Source of the DNA: Spirochaetaceae bacterium
Lineage (GTDB): Bacteria; Spirochaetota; Spirochaetia; DSM-27196; PWMO01
Assembly (NCBI GenBank): GCA_007693485.1
Contig: REDM01000154.1
Location: 1 to 51,946, forward strand
DNA length: 51,946 nt
Direction of reading: 5' to 3'
Made by a program: the position numbers and the translations under genes. This document shows positions 43,267 through 51,946 of the stretch, in pieces. The first letter of the stretch is position 1, and each line of letters starts with the position of its first letter. The notes beneath the pieces are model-generated. The model was not told where the DNA came from and did not search any database. It was given only the letters and a program-made list of their open reading frames with translations.

Positions 43267-44447
43267 TATGCACCGCTGGATCCGGCCGATACCTGACGGT
43301 AGCGAAGGTAGGCCGGTACGCCGAGTTCCTCCGATATCGGCTCTTCCCGCAGAGAATCCCCCTGAGCGCGCCCCGAGCGTCCGCTGGTCATTTCGACCCA
43401 TTCATCCAGCGAGATAAACTGCTCGCGCTTCTGCTTGACCGGCTCCGAGGAGACCTTCTCGCGGTCCTCATTCTCGAACCCTGTTGCAATAACCGTAACC
43501 TTGACCTCGTTGTCCATCAACTCGTCAACCGCACTTCCCGCTATGATCAGCGCGTCGTCGTCGGCGTTGGCCGTTATGATGTTGAGAACCTCTTCGTATT
43601 CGGAGAGCGAGAAGTCGACCCCGCCGGAGACGTTCACCAGAATGCCCTTCGCGCCCTCGATGCGGGCGTCTTCGAGCAGGGGGTTGTTGATCGCGTTGGT
43701 CGCGGCGTCGACCGCCCGGTTTTCGCCATTCCCTACCCCAATGCCCATGAGAGCGTCCCCACGACCGTTCATGATGGTCTTCACGTCGGCAAAGTCGATA
43801 TTGATCTCGCCGGGCTTGGTGATGAGGTCGGAGATACCCTGCACGCCCTGCCGCAGCACGTCGTCGGCAATGAGGAAAGCTTCCTTGATCGGGGTGCGGC
43901 GTTCAACGATCTTCAGAAGATGCTGGTTGGGAATGGTGATCAGCGTGTCCACGGCCGCGCGCAGCTTGGCAATGCCCTCTTCGGCGAGCTGCTTCTTGCG
44001 CCGCCCCTCGAAGTCAAACGGTTTGGTCACCACGGCGACGGTCAGAATACCCATCTCACGGGCAACCTCGGCGATGATGGGTGCCGCCCCGGTACCGGTT
44101 CCGCCACCCATCCCCGCGGTAATGAACACCATGTCGGCGCCCCGGATGATGTTCTGGATTTCTTCCTTATCCTCGAGCGCCGCTTTCTCGCCAACCTCGG
44201 GTTTCCCACCGGCACCGAGGCCACCGGTAAGCTTGCTTCCCAGGGGCAGCCGGGTTTCGGCGTTCGAAAGCTGCAACGCCTGCAGGTCGGTATTGACGGC
44301 CAGGAACTCTACGTTGGTGAGTCCGGCCGCAATCATGCGGTTCACCGCATTGCTCCCACCACCGCCAACGCCGATGACCTTGATGACCGTCGGGCTCCCG
44401 TAGGAATCCTGCAACGACGCTTGCTCTTCGATGATCTCGAACTTCAT
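43266..44447 (-). CDS. ftsZ: FtsZ, tubulin-like division protein
   Basis: 393 residues from ATG 44447, set by an abutting GGGAGGGGAT. GTP-binding motifs: [12 protein letters not shown] (27-38) and GGGTGTG (114-120); the T7 synergy loop [13 protein letters not shown] is present. The C-terminal peptide (about [15 protein letters not shown]) resembles the FtsA-binding conserved tail. It forms the Z-ring. The gap from ftsA is 70 bases with no clear promoter. Overlaps xerD by one base. Confidence 0.97.
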   Translation of the reverse strand: MKFEIIEEQASLQDSYGSPTVIKVIGVGGGGSNAVNRMIAAGLTNVEFLAVNTDLQALQLSNAETRLPLGSKLTGGLGAGGKPEVGEKAALEDKEEIQNIIRGADMVFITAGMGGGTGTGAAPIIAEVAREMGILTVAVVTKPFDFEGRRKKQLAEEGIAKLRAAVDTLITIPNQHLLKIVERRTPIKEAFLIADDVLRQGVQGISDLITKPGEINIDFADVKTIMNGRGDALMGIGVGNGENRAVDAATNAINNPLLEDARIEGAKGILVNVSGGVDFSLSEYEEVLNIITANADDDALIIAGSAVDELMDNEVKVTVIATGFENEDREKVSSEPVKQKREQFISLDEWVEMTSGRSGRAQGDSLREEPISEELGVPAYLRYRQVSAGSSGA

Positions 44448-44457
44448 ATCCCCTCCC
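44448..44457 (-). promoter_or_regulatory. GGGAGGGGAT ribosome site abutting the ftsZ ATG
   Basis: Reads GGGAGGGGAT on the minus strand, immediately followed by ATG 44447. Same ten bases as the fliF, fliP and fliO sites except the last (T for C). Decides the ftsZ start over the in-frame codon four residues upstream. Confidence 0.7.
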
Positions 44458-44517
44458 AAGGTGTTATGCGGCGGCTACCGTTCTGCAGTCGGTGTCCGTC
44501 CGCGTTCGATTCCGACC

Positions 44518-45753
44518 CTATTCAAAAAAGTTTCTCATCCACTTTCGCAACCCGTCAAAAACTCCGGGAACGTTCTCCTTGCGGTGTGGTTCCCGGCCCG
44601 ACGCGGAGAGCACCGCGTCGCGATAGAGCAACAGCCCCACTGCGGTCGAGTATTCCGCGCTCTGATAATGCTGCGTCACGCCGCCGAGGTTTCCCGGCTG
44701 CCCCACGCGCGCCGCGGTCTCAAAGATCTCCTGTGCCAGTTCGGCCGCCCCGCTCAACAGGGCTCCGCCCCCGGTCAGCACCACCCCACCGGCGAGGTGA
44801 CGCATCAATCCCTTCTTATCCAGCCGGTCGCGCACCATCGCGAAAATCTCCCCCATTCGCGGTTCGATGATGTCGGCAATCTGCTTCCGACTCACTGCCA
44901 GCGGCGGTCGGCCACCAACGCCGGGAATGATGACCGGCTCGCCTTCGTCTACCATTGCCGGAAAGCAACAGCCTGCTTCACACTTGATTCGCTCCGCCGC
45001 GTCGATGGGGGTCTTGAGCACGATCGAGAGGTCGGAGGTAACCTGCGCGCCGCCGATCGGAAGCACGCTGGTGTAGTACGGCGCTCCCTCAATGTGGAGC
45101 AACACGTCGGTGGTTCCTCCGCCGAGGTCGATGAGAAGCACGCCCAGTTCCTGCTCGTCGCGCGACAGCACCGCGCGCGATGCGGCCAGCGACTGCAGCA
45201 CGATATCTTCGACCTTGAAGCCGGAGCGGTTGATGCACTTCACCAGATTCTGCGCCGATGTAACCGAGCCGGTGATGATGTGCACCTCGGCTTCAAGGCG
45301 GACCCCGATCATATCCAGGGGATTCCGGATCCCGCCTTGATCATCAACGATGAACTCCTGCGGAATCACATGAAGGATCTCACGATCCATGGGAATGACA
45401 ACGGCTCGCGCGGCATCGATCACACGATTGACGTCGTTCTGGGTAATTTCGCGCCCCTTGCCGGTCACCGCAACCACACCCCGCGAATTCAGCCCCTCGA
45501 TATGCCCACCGGCAATACCGGTAACCACACTCTCGACCTCGCGCCCCGCCATCTGCTCGGCGGCTTCCACGGCCGCATTCACCGACTTCAGGGTGCTCTC
45601 GATGTTGATCACCACCCCGCGCCGCAACCCCTGCGAAGGACAGCGGCCGACGCCAATGATCCGAAGCGTGTCGTTCTCGTCGTATTCGCCGATCACCGCG
45701 GTCACCGTGGTGGTGCCGATGTCAAGACCGACGATCATGTCGTCCGAGGCCAC
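44518..45753 (-). CDS. ftsA: FtsA, actin-like division protein
   Basis: 411 residues. Actin-type ATPase motifs: GLDIGTTTVTAVIG, LLIDLGGGTTDVLLH and GGVVLTGGGALLSG. The 1C subdomain replaces actin subdomain 1B as usual. The C-terminal amphipathic helix (LRKWMRNFFE) tethers the Z-ring to the membrane. Starts at GTG 45753 right after the ftsQ stop with GGGGGGAG upstream. Confidence 0.95.
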   Translation of the reverse strand: MASDDMIVGLDIGTTTVTAVIGEYDENDTLRIIGVGRCPSQGLRRGVVINIESTLKSVNAAVEAAEQMAGREVESVVTGIAGGHIEGLNSRGVVAVTGKGREITQNDVNRVIDAARAVVIPMDREILHVIPQEFIVDDQGGIRNPLDMIGVRLEAEVHIITGSVTSAQNLVKCINRSGFKVEDIVLQSLAASRAVLSRDEQELGVLLIDLGGGTTDVLLHIEGAPYYTSVLPIGGAQVTSDLSIVLKTPIDAAERIKCEAGCCFPAMVDEGEPVIIPGVGGRPPLAVSRKQIADIIEPRMGEIFAMVRDRLDKKGLMRHLAGGVVLTGGGALLSGAAELAQEIFETAARVGQPGNLGGVTQHYQSAEYSTAVGLLLYRDAVLSASGREPHRKENVPGVFDGLRKWMRNFFE

Positions 45754-46572
45754 TCACTCCCCCCTCAATCGGTAGACCACTTCACCGGCGCGAAAATCGA
45801 GTTCCGCAATTGCCGCCAGCCGCCCTTCGCGCTGGAGAACATCCAGCACCATCACGATGTACTTACTTAACTGTTCGTCGATACCGGATCCAATTCGAAC
45901 CGGCACCGGATGACTGACCGGATAGACCAGCACGTCAAAGTCGTGCTCGCCTCGCCGGACGATTCGGTACTCGGAAAACTGTCGAAACAGCGTGGGCGAC
46001 GCGAGCTGCAGGGCACGCAGATCCGCGAGAAACCCGTGCAGCATCGGCGGGAGCACCACCCCGGGGCGGACGCTCTGCAGTTGAAGGCCGGAGATTACCG
46101 GGAGGTCCCAGTTGGCCGGTGCGCCCCCCACCTGGAACACAACGCCCTCCTCGTCAAACATGACCGGAACGCTGCGTCCATCGATTCGGACGAAACTCAC
46201 CGCGAGTGGCTTGCGCGCGGTGAGTGCTATCCTCACCGTATCGGGAAACGCCTTCTCTACGAGGGCGGCGCGAATGAGTGGATACGCCTCGAGGTTGGCC
46301 TGTACGGCCGCGATATCGAGGGAAAAGAAATGCTCCGCTCCCGAGATCCCGGCTATCTCCAGCAAACGCTCATTGGGTATCATCAACTCGCTCTCGACGC
46401 TCACCCGTTTTACGGTAAACCGATTTTTCAATACTAACTGGAAGAGCAGCTCCGCGCCAATAAGCACCCCCAGCACCACAACGGCTCCTAGAATCGCGGG
46501 GTGCATACGCACGCCACGGCCGGCGCGACCAGCAGTGCGATTTCGTCGAGCGGAGAGTACGGCATCAGCCAC
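45754..46572 (-). CDS. ftsQ: FtsQ/DivIB division protein
   Basis: 272 residues. Short basic cytoplasmic head, one membrane helix (AILGAVVVLGVLIGAELLFQ, about 26-46), a POTRA domain (about 50-125; VKRVSVESELMIPNERLLEI) and the FtsQ beta domain. It scaffolds FtsL/FtsB at the septum. GTG 46572 has GGAGG six bases upstream and overlaps the ftsW end by eight bases. FtsB was not found in the window. Confidence 0.85.
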   Translation of the reverse strand: MADAVLSARRNRTAGRAGRGVRMHPAILGAVVVLGVLIGAELLFQLVLKNRFTVKRVSVESELMIPNERLLEIAGISGAEHFFSLDIAAVQANLEAYPLIRAALVEKAFPDTVRIALTARKPLAVSFVRIDGRSVPVMFDEEGVVFQVGGAPANWDLPVISGLQLQSVRPGVVLPPMLHGFLADLRALQLASPTLFRQFSEYRIVRRGEHDFDVLVYPVSHPVPVRIGSGIDEQLSKYIVMVLDVLQREGRLAAIAELDFRAGEVVYRLRGE

Positions 46573-47707
46573 GCGCTACCTCCTCCGACGACTCGATGCG
46601 CCGAGACACGTTCAGCAGCAGCCCGCACATCATAAGGGTTACGAACACCGACGATCCGCCCGAAGAGAAAAACGGAAGCGGCACCCCGGTAGCGGGGACC
46701 ATTCCGGATACCACCGCCATGTTGAGCAACGCCTGGAGAAAAATACTCGACGTCAATCCAAACGCAAGGAAGGAATGAAAGCGGTCGCGGGCGCGAAAGG
46801 CAATCCGGTAGCCGCGCCATGCCAGCATGCCGAAGAGCGCGACAACAAGAAAGACGCCGATGAACCCAAGTTCTTCTGCGATCACGGCGAAGACAAAATC
46901 GGAGTGCGCCTCGGGCAACCGACCGAGTTTCCGAACGCTTCCTCCGACACCGGCACCCCATACTCCCCCGGAAACCAGCGCCGCTCGCGAGGTAAGCACC
47001 TGATAGCCGGCACCGCTGGGATCCCGACCCGGCTCCAGAAAAGCCATGACGCGTAGAACCCGATGCTCCCGGGTCAGCAACATGAGCACCGACAACGGCG
47101 CAATCATCGCCCCAAGGCTGAGAAAGTACCGGATGGGCACACCGGCGACAAAGAACATCGCCATCGAGACTACCATCACAAACACGGCGCTCGAGAAATC
47201 GTTCTGAAGATAGATCAGCGCGACGAAGAGTCCCACCACAATAACCGGTGGAAGCAGCGCGTTCACCGGATCGTCAATCTGAGTCTGTTTGCGACTGAGA
47301 ATGAAGGCCAGATAGACAATCAGTGTGAGTTTGACCAGCTCAGAAGGCTGAAACGAGTAGCCAAAGAGGAAGACCCACCGACGCGCGCCGAGAAATCGCA
47401 CTCCAATGCCGGGAACGAAGGTGAGCAGCATGAGCCCGAGGGTAGAAAAGAGCAGAAGGGGGACCCACCGCTGCACCAGATCCAGCGAGATCCGCGTTGC
47501 GACCATTGCCGCAATTGCCCCCAGTACCACCCAGAACGACTGTCGGCGAAAGAAATGAAACGGATCAGAAAACAGGTTCTCCGCGCGGAAGTACGACGAA
47601 GAGAAGAGCATCGCGGTTCCCGTGCCCAGCAGCAGCACCAGAACGGCCAGAAAGACGAGATCAGTGTGGCGTGACGTTATCCGCTCGGCGGCAAATCGTT
47701 CCATCAT
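46565..47707 (-). CDS. ftsW: FtsW, septal peptidoglycan polymerase (SEDS family)
   Basis: 380 residues from ATG 47707, overlapping mraY by four bases (ATGA). About ten membrane helices; SEDS motifs include SFQPSELVKLTLIVYLAFIL, YLQNDFSSAVFVM and FVFAVIAEELGFIGVFLVV, then GVPLPFFSSGGSSVFVTL. It polymerises lipid II with a partner FtsI, which is not encoded nearby. FtsW rather than RodA by its place in the division cluster. Confidence 0.94.
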   Translation of the reverse strand: MMERFAAERITSRHTDLVFLAVLVLLLGTGTAMLFSSSYFRAENLFSDPFHFFRRQSFWVVLGAIAAMVATRISLDLVQRWVPLLLFSTLGLMLLTFVPGIGVRFLGARRWVFLFGYSFQPSELVKLTLIVYLAFILSRKQTQIDDPVNALLPPVIVVGLFVALIYLQNDFSSAVFVMVVSMAMFFVAGVPIRYFLSLGAMIAPLSVLMLLTREHRVLRVMAFLEPGRDPSGAGYQVLTSRAALVSGGVWGAGVGGSVRKLGRLPEAHSDFVFAVIAEELGFIGVFLVVALFGMLAWRGYRIAFRARDRFHSFLAFGLTSSIFLQALLNMAVVSGMVPATGVPLPFFSSGGSSVFVTLMMCGLLLNVSRRIESSEEVARG

Positions 47708-48783
47708 CGTATTTTCAGCGTCGAGAGGCTCAGGATGGCAAACAGCCCTCCGAGGATCCACAGACGCATGACCACCTTTGATTCGGCCCAACCCATCAGC
47801 TCGAAGTGATGATGAATCGGTGCCATCAGAAAGACCCGCTTCCGGCGCGTCTTGTACGAAACAACCTGAATGATGACCGAGAGCACCTCAAGCACAAAGA
47901 CCCCACCGATCACTACCAGCAGGATCTCTTTCTTGATGGTCATCGCGACTACGCCAATGGCTCCACCCAGGGCCAGGCTCCCCGTGTCTCCCATCATGAT
48001 CTCGGCGGGGTGCGCGTTATACCAGAGAAATCCGACGCACGCGCCGACCACCGCCAGACAGAAGATGGCAAGCTCCCCACCGCTGGGCACGAACACGATT
48101 TGCAGGTAGGAGGCAAAGTCAACCCGGCCCGCCAGGTAGGCGAGGGCCGCAAAGGTAAGCGCAACCATGATCACCAGTCCGGTGGCAAGACCATCGAGGC
48201 CGTCGGTCAGGTTCACCGCGTTGGTACAGCCAACCAGAAGAAACACACCAAATGGAATATAGAGTACCGAAAGGTCGATCAGAGGGTCCTTGAAGAAGGG
48301 GAAATAGAGCTGCGTGGTCACCGCAGAGCCGCGGCCGTAGAGCCAGAGCGTCACCACAAGCGCGACGATTGTCTGCCCCGCGATCTTGACCCCGGCGCGC
48401 ATACCGTCGGAGTTTCGCCGGTAGAGTTTGAGATAATCATCGATGAAGCCGATCAGCCCGAAACCCAGAACCGTGAAAACCACCGCCCAGGTGTAATAGC
48501 TCGCGACGTCCATCCAGAGAATGGAGGACAACACAATTGCGGGAATCATCAGCAACCCGCCCATGGTCGGAGTGCCCGACTTCACCTGATGAGTCTGCGG
48601 GCCGTCCGCCCGGATTGACTCGCCTGCTTCCTTCCGGCGTAGAAAGGAAATGACCGCCGGACCAAAAAGAAAGCAGATCAGCAACGAAGTAATCGCGGCG
48701 TACGCCGCGCGAAAGGTGATGTACTGAAACACATTCAACGGGGTAAAAAACCGCACCAGCGGATAGACAAATCGGTAAAACAT
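47704..48783 (-). CDS. mraY: MraY, phospho-MurNAc-pentapeptide transferase
   Basis: 359 residues, ten membrane helices. Active-site residues lie in GLIGFIDDYLKL (DD motif), NLTDGLDGLATG and the C-terminal HHHFELMGW loop (PIHHHFE). It makes lipid I from UDP-MurNAc-pentapeptide and undecaprenyl phosphate. Three bases after murF. Nothing unusual. Confidence 0.97.
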   Translation of the reverse strand: MFYRFVYPLVRFFTPLNVFQYITFRAAYAAITSLLICFLFGPAVISFLRRKEAGESIRADGPQTHQVKSGTPTMGGLLMIPAIVLSSILWMDVASYYTWAVVFTVLGFGLIGFIDDYLKLYRRNSDGMRAGVKIAGQTIVALVVTLWLYGRGSAVTTQLYFPFFKDPLIDLSVLYIPFGVFLLVGCTNAVNLTDGLDGLATGLVIMVALTFAALAYLAGRVDFASYLQIVFVPSGGELAIFCLAVVGACVGFLWYNAHPAEIMMGDTGSLALGGAIGVVAMTIKKEILLVVIGGVFVLEVLSVIIQVVSYKTRRKRVFLMAPIHHHFELMGWAESKVVMRLWILGGLFAILSLSTLKIR

Positions 48784-48786
48784 TCC

Positions 48787-50169
48787 CTACTCCCCTTCCG
48801 CCTCGAGCTGTGGCACGATTCGCTCCAGTGCCAGGCTGCGACTGCCCTTGATCAGGACGGTGTCGCCGCCCCTGATTTCCGTCGGCAGTGCCGCGGACAG
48901 TTCTTCTATCCCGTCGAAATACCGAAACCGCGTGTCGTCCACGGGTGCAGCGTCTTCAAATTCTTTCCCCACCAGGAACACACGATCGAGAGGCATTCCC
49001 ATCGCCAGGGCAACCACCGAACGATGGGCACCGTCGGTCAGCTCCCCAAGCTCCTTCATCGCCCCCAATACCGCGATCCGCCGGCCGGATGTGCCCGTTG
49101 AGCTGAGTAGACGAAGCGCCTCTCCCATGGATTCCGGATTCGCGTTGTAGCAGTCAAGGATGGTCGTGGTCCGGCCGCGAAGGATCTGTCCGCGACCAAA
49201 GAGCGGCTGCACCGATTCGATCCCGCTGACGATGGCCTCTTCGCCAATACCAAAGAGCAGTCCAACGTGTATGGCGGCCAGTGCGTTGCGCACGCTGTGG
49301 GCACCGCACAGCGACAGGGTGATGGTGCGACCTCTCCAGTAGAGCGTCGAACCCAGAACGCCGTGGTCTTCAAACCGCTCCCATCCCGAGGTCGAACGCG
49401 GTCCGTAGGGCTCTACCGTCCCGCGAACGTTTCGCGCCAGTCGCTTGAACTGCGGCTCATCCTCCCAGATCAACAGCCGTTCGCTGCCGCTGAACTCTGA
49501 GGTGATCGCTTTTTTTTCTTCAGCGATTCCTTCGATCGAGCCGATATTTCCGATATGGGCAGTCCCGATGTTGGTAATCACCGCAACGTCGGGACGTGCC
49601 ATGCGGGCAAGCTCCTGCATCTCACCGACTCTGTTCATGCCCATCTCAAGCACCGCGTAGCGATGCTCAGGTTCGATGCAAAACAGCGAAAGCGGAAGAC
49701 CGATATCCGAGTTCAGATTCCCCCGGGTCACGAACGCGGGGTGCGCCGCCTGAACTACCGCCCCGATCAGCTCTTTGGTGGTTGTTTTTCCGTTGCTCCC
49801 GGTAATCCCAACCACGGTGACCGATTCAACCAGATCACGATAGGCCGCGGCCATCGCCTGCAGAGCGGGAAGCGTCCCCGCCACCTCAAGAACGGTTTTA
49901 TCCGCCCGCATCTGGACCACGGCGTGGGGCCCGGGGTACCGATCTCGAGCGGAGCGAGCCACCAGGGCTCCGGCAGCGCCGGAGTCGAGAGCCTGCTCAA
50001 CAAAATGGTGTCCGTCGGTTCGCTCGCCGGGAAGCGCGACAAAGAGCGCACCCGGCGTGACTTCTCGTGAGTCAACGACAATTGAGGAAAAGCGCTGATC
50101 ACTCGCGCCGTGGTGCCGGGCGCCGGTAATCGAGCAGATGTCGCGAATCGAGAGCCGATCAAGCCCCAT
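48787..50169 (-). CDS. murF: MurF, UDP-MurNAc-tripeptide D-Ala-D-Ala ligase
   Basis: 460 residues from ATG 50169 (GGGGAG upstream). Mur ligase motifs: VVGITGSNGKTTTKELIGAV (ATP loop), AVLEMGMNRVGEMQEL, DVAVITNIGTAHIGNIGS and ILDCYNANPESM. Adds D-Ala-D-Ala to complete the wall precursor. An upstream in-frame start overlaps ftsL and has no family match. murE, murD, murC and murG are not here. Confidence 0.96.
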   Translation of the reverse strand: MGLDRLSIRDICSITGARHHGASDQRFSSIVVDSREVTPGALFVALPGERTDGHHFVEQALDSGAAGALVARSARDRYPGPHAVVQMRADKTVLEVAGTLPALQAMAAAYRDLVESVTVVGITGSNGKTTTKELIGAVVQAAHPAFVTRGNLNSDIGLPLSLFCIEPEHRYAVLEMGMNRVGEMQELARMARPDVAVITNIGTAHIGNIGSIEGIAEEKKAITSEFSGSERLLIWEDEPQFKRLARNVRGTVEPYGPRSTSGWERFEDHGVLGSTLYWRGRTITLSLCGAHSVRNALAAIHVGLLFGIGEEAIVSGIESVQPLFGRGQILRGRTTTILDCYNANPESMGEALRLLSSTGTSGRRIAVLGAMKELGELTDGAHRSVVALAMGMPLDRVFLVGKEFEDAAPVDDTRFRYFDGIEELSAALPTEIRGGDTVLIKGSRSLALERIVPQLEAEGE

Positions 50170-50170
50170 G

Positions 50171-50455
50171 TTATCTCCCCGACTCAAGGTGGATCGTATA
50201 GATACGGCCGATGTCAACGCGTTTCAGATCGAGTTGATTCCGGGCGATGTCCCTGACCCGCGACGGCGAGCGCAAAACCGAAAGCGTCGCAATGGCGCGC
50301 TTCTGCTCCTCGATGACGTCGTGCTGGTGGCGTTCGAGGCGCACGGTCTCGCGCGTCAACGCTTCGTAGCGGTACGCCTGCCAGGAATTGAGCAGCAACA
50401 ACAGAGGAATCGACAGCGCAATTGCAAGAACGACGAGACGATTCACCCGTTCCAT
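50171..50455 (-). CDS. ftsL: FtsL-like small division protein
   Basis: 94 residues from ATG 50455; a GTG at 50446 makes a GTGA overlap with the rsmH stop and has AAGGA eight bases upstream, so it may be the real start. One membrane helix (LVVLAIALSIPLLLLLNSWQ) and a coiled coil (TRETVRLERHQHDVIEEQKR) ending in a short VRDIARNQLDLKRVD segment. FtsL joins FtsQ and FtsB at the septum. Identification rests on size, topology and place between rsmH and murF. No ftsI follows, unlike E. coli. Confidence 0.78.
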   Translation of the reverse strand: MERVNRLVVLAIALSIPLLLLLNSWQAYRYEALTRETVRLERHQHDVIEEQKRAIATLSVLRSPSRVRDIARNQLDLKRVDIGRIYTIHLESGR

Positions 50456-51492
50456 CCTTTTTCGGCGCCAGACATCTGGTTTACCGCGTCCTGGCGCAAC
50501 GCCTTCTCCAGAACCCGAAACTTGGCGCTTCGCGAGGCGGGATTCTCCCGGCATTCCTGGTCGCTGGGAACCAGCGGCTTTTTCGTCAGAATGCGAACCG
50601 GCTCATCAATGCCGCCGCCGTCCCCGGAGTGCGCACCTGCACCCGAGTACGCTCCGTCCCGCCCTTCTCTACTCATCGGCGAGAGGCTCGTCTCCATACA
50701 CTGTTTCTCAGGGGTTCCCGCGCTGAAAGCGCGGAAGGTCTGCTTCACGATCCGATCCTCAAGAGAGTGAAACGAGATAACGCCGAGCCGTCCACCGGGG
50801 GCAAGGCGGCGAATCGCCGCACAAAGTGCGCGCTGCAGACGGCCGAGCTCGTCGTTTACCACGATGCGAAGCGCTTGAAAGGTGCGGGTCGCCGGGTGAA
50901 TCCGGCCGTGCCGGTACGAGACGGGAACCGATAAAAAAACGATCTCGGAGAGTTGATGCGCGGTATGAATGGGCTCGCGTCGCCTCTCGCGACAGATAGC
51001 CGCGGCTATCCGCCGTGAGAGGCGTTCTTCACCAAACTCAAAGATGAGATCGGCTATCTGCCGCTCGGGCCACCCATTGCAGATATCGGCGGCGCTCAGA
51101 CCTACCGCCTCGTTCAACCGCATATCCAATCGCTCCTCCCCCGAGAACGAAAACCCACGACCGGAAAACCGGTAGTGGTACATCGAAATGCCAAGATCGA
51201 GCAGGACCGCAGCGGGTCGCTCGTCGCCGGATTCCGATGCGAAGTACTCATCGAACCAGACGTTCCGCAGGGCAGTGCGTCCGGCATACGGAGCGAGCCG
51301 CCGAGCGGCCCGCTCCACCATCGTTGCATCCGCATCCAGCCCAACCAGATGCGCGCGAGGTGAAGCCTCAAGAAGCAGTGCCGAATGGCCTCCTTCCCCA
51401 AGGGTTGCGTCCACAATCAATCCGCCTGCAGGCGGGGCCAGGTACCGGACCACCTCGTCGGGCATCACCGGCACATGGATTACATCGTTCAT
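50443..51492 (-). CDS. rsmH: RsmH (MraW), 16S rRNA C1402 N4-methyltransferase
   Basis: 349 residues. SAM-binding motif VDATLGEGGHSALLLE; further signatures are LLDLGISMYHYRFSGRGFSF, TRTFQALRIVVNDEL and GGRLGVISFHSLEDRIVKQ. It methylates cytosine 1402 in the ribosomal P site. An extra Gly-rich acidic insert lies near 275-295. ATG 51492 lies nine bases after mraZ. Overlaps ftsL by 13 bases or four. Confidence 0.96.
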   Translation of the reverse strand: MNDVIHVPVMPDEVVRYLAPPAGGLIVDATLGEGGHSALLLEASPRAHLVGLDADATMVERAARRLAPYAGRTALRNVWFDEYFASESGDERPAAVLLDLGISMYHYRFSGRGFSFSGEERLDMRLNEAVGLSAADICNGWPERQIADLIFEFGEERLSRRIAAAICRERRREPIHTAHQLSEIVFLSVPVSYRHGRIHPATRTFQALRIVVNDELGRLQRALCAAIRRLAPGGRLGVISFHSLEDRIVKQTFRAFSAGTPEKQCMETSLSPMSREGRDGAYSGAGAHSGDGGGIDEPVRILTKKPLVPSDQECRENPASRSAKFRVLEKALRQDAVNQMSGAEKGWNG

Positions 51493-51501
51493 GTCGCCAT
51501 C

Positions 51502-51942
51502 CTAAAAGGAAACGAGTCCTCCCAGTTCTTCAGCAGCCTCCTGGAACTCCTCTTCGCTCTCGTCCAAATACGCGTCGTACGCGTCGACATCCCATATCTC
51601 CACGTACTTTTTAATGCCAAGAATCACACACTCGCGCTGCAGGCCAACCGACGTTGCGAGTGCCTGGGGAATGTTGATCCGCCCGGCCTTGTCTACCTCA
51701 ACTTCCTGCGCGGGCGCGATGATGCGTCGCTGCAGCAGTCGAGCCCTTTTCGTAAACGGCGAAGCCGCTCCCATCAGACTGTCGGACAGTGTCCGCCAAT
51801 GCTCGGGGGGGAAGAGCCAGAGGCAGCGGTCGATACCGCGGGTGATTACCAGCACGTTGCCGGTGATCTCGCCTCGAATCCGGGACGGGATGAGCAGACG
51901 ACCCTTGTCGTCGAGCGCGTTCTGAAACTGGCCCGTAATCAT
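51502..51942 (-). CDS. mraZ: MraZ, transcriptional regulator of the division cluster
   Basis: 146 residues, two AbrB-like swapped-hairpin repeats: ALDDKGRLLIPSRIRGEI and EVDKAGRINIPQALAT, the family DxxGR motif twice. MraZ binds direct repeats before its own gene and represses the dcw operon. Those repeats and the promoter would lie right of position 51946, outside the window. The gene is complete, beginning at ATG 51942. Confidence 0.95.
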   Translation of the reverse strand: MITGQFQNALDDKGRLLIPSRIRGEITGNVLVITRGIDRCLWLFPPEHWRTLSDSLMGAASPFTKRARLLQRRIIAPAQEVEVDKAGRINIPQALATSVGLQRECVILGIKKYVEIWDVDAYDAYLDESEEEFQEAAEELGGLVSF

Positions 51943-51946
51943 GCCC

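Noticed and set aside
43119-45870. Long plus-strand open frames opposite ftsZ and ftsA
   Set aside because: Antisense of two highly conserved division genes; translated products show only biased composition.
1-51946. CRISPR arrays, tRNA/rRNA genes, IS elements, prophage
   Set aside because: No regularly spaced repeats, transposase or integrase genes were noticed. The two tyrosine recombinases are Xer-type housekeeping proteins by context. tRNA absence was judged by eye and from the dense coding, not by a folding search.

Overview
The window comes from a high-GC spirochaete, most likely a free-living Spirochaeta-type member of the Spirochaetaceae. The evidence is the spirochaetal gene order flgB-flgC-fliE-fliF-fliG-fliH-fliI-fliJ-flbB-fliK-flgD-flgE-flbD-motA-motB-fliL-fliM-fliY-fliO-fliP-fliQ-fliR-flhB-flhA-flhF-flhG-fliA, with the spirochaete-type FlbB and FlbD proteins and FliY in place of a simple FliN. 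GTG and TTG starts are common and neighbouring genes often overlap by 1-14 bases. The species is inferred, not identified.

Layout. Positions 1-5585 lie on the plus strand: the end of one gene, a YeeE/YedE-type membrane protein, a large outer-membrane-type protein with an OmpA domain, and an overlapping pair made of an ATP-grasp ligase and a class-I glutamine-amidotransferase-like (peptidase C26) hydrolase. Everything from 5542 to 51942 is on the minus strand and reads right to left: mraZ-rsmH-ftsL-murF-mraY-ftsW-ftsQ-ftsA-ftsZ (cell wall and division); xerD, a TPR lipoprotein, dprA, xerC, hslV, hslU (recombination, DNA uptake, proteolysis); then the complete flagellar run flgB to flhG; then a last block with an acidic membrane protein, fliA, fapA, two small flagellar-operon-type proteins, a short Hsp70, a J-domain/HEAT protein and a CheA-like kinase. 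The two strands converge and overlap by 44 bp at 5542-5585.

How it works together. The flagellar block encodes the rod (FlgB, FlgC, FliE), MS ring and switch (FliF, FliG, FliM, FliY), collar (FlbB), type III export gate and ATPase (FlhA, FlhB, FliO, FliP, FliQ, FliR, FliH, FliI, FliJ), hook and its length control (FlgD, FlgE, FliK), stator (MotA, MotB, FliL), placement GTPase/ATPase (FlhF, FlhG) and the late sigma factor FliA. No flagellin, FliD, FlgM or methyl-accepting receptor gene is in the window. No intergenic stretch reaches 300 bases; the longest is 117 bp (14060-14176) and carries the one convincing sigma70-type promoter. No rRNA, tRNA, CRISPR, IS element or prophage was seen.

Most notable observations: (1) FlgE has no cysteine, and the residue aligned with the cysteine of the spirochaete lysinoalanine hook cross-link is Ser178, with Lys165 and Asn179 kept; (2) the fliA operon runs on into a dedicated Hsp70 / J-HEAT / CheA-like cassette; (3) both CheC-type active sites of FliY appear altered; (4) an identical GGGAGGGGAY leader abuts, or lies within one base of, the starts of fliF, fliO, fliP and ftsZ.
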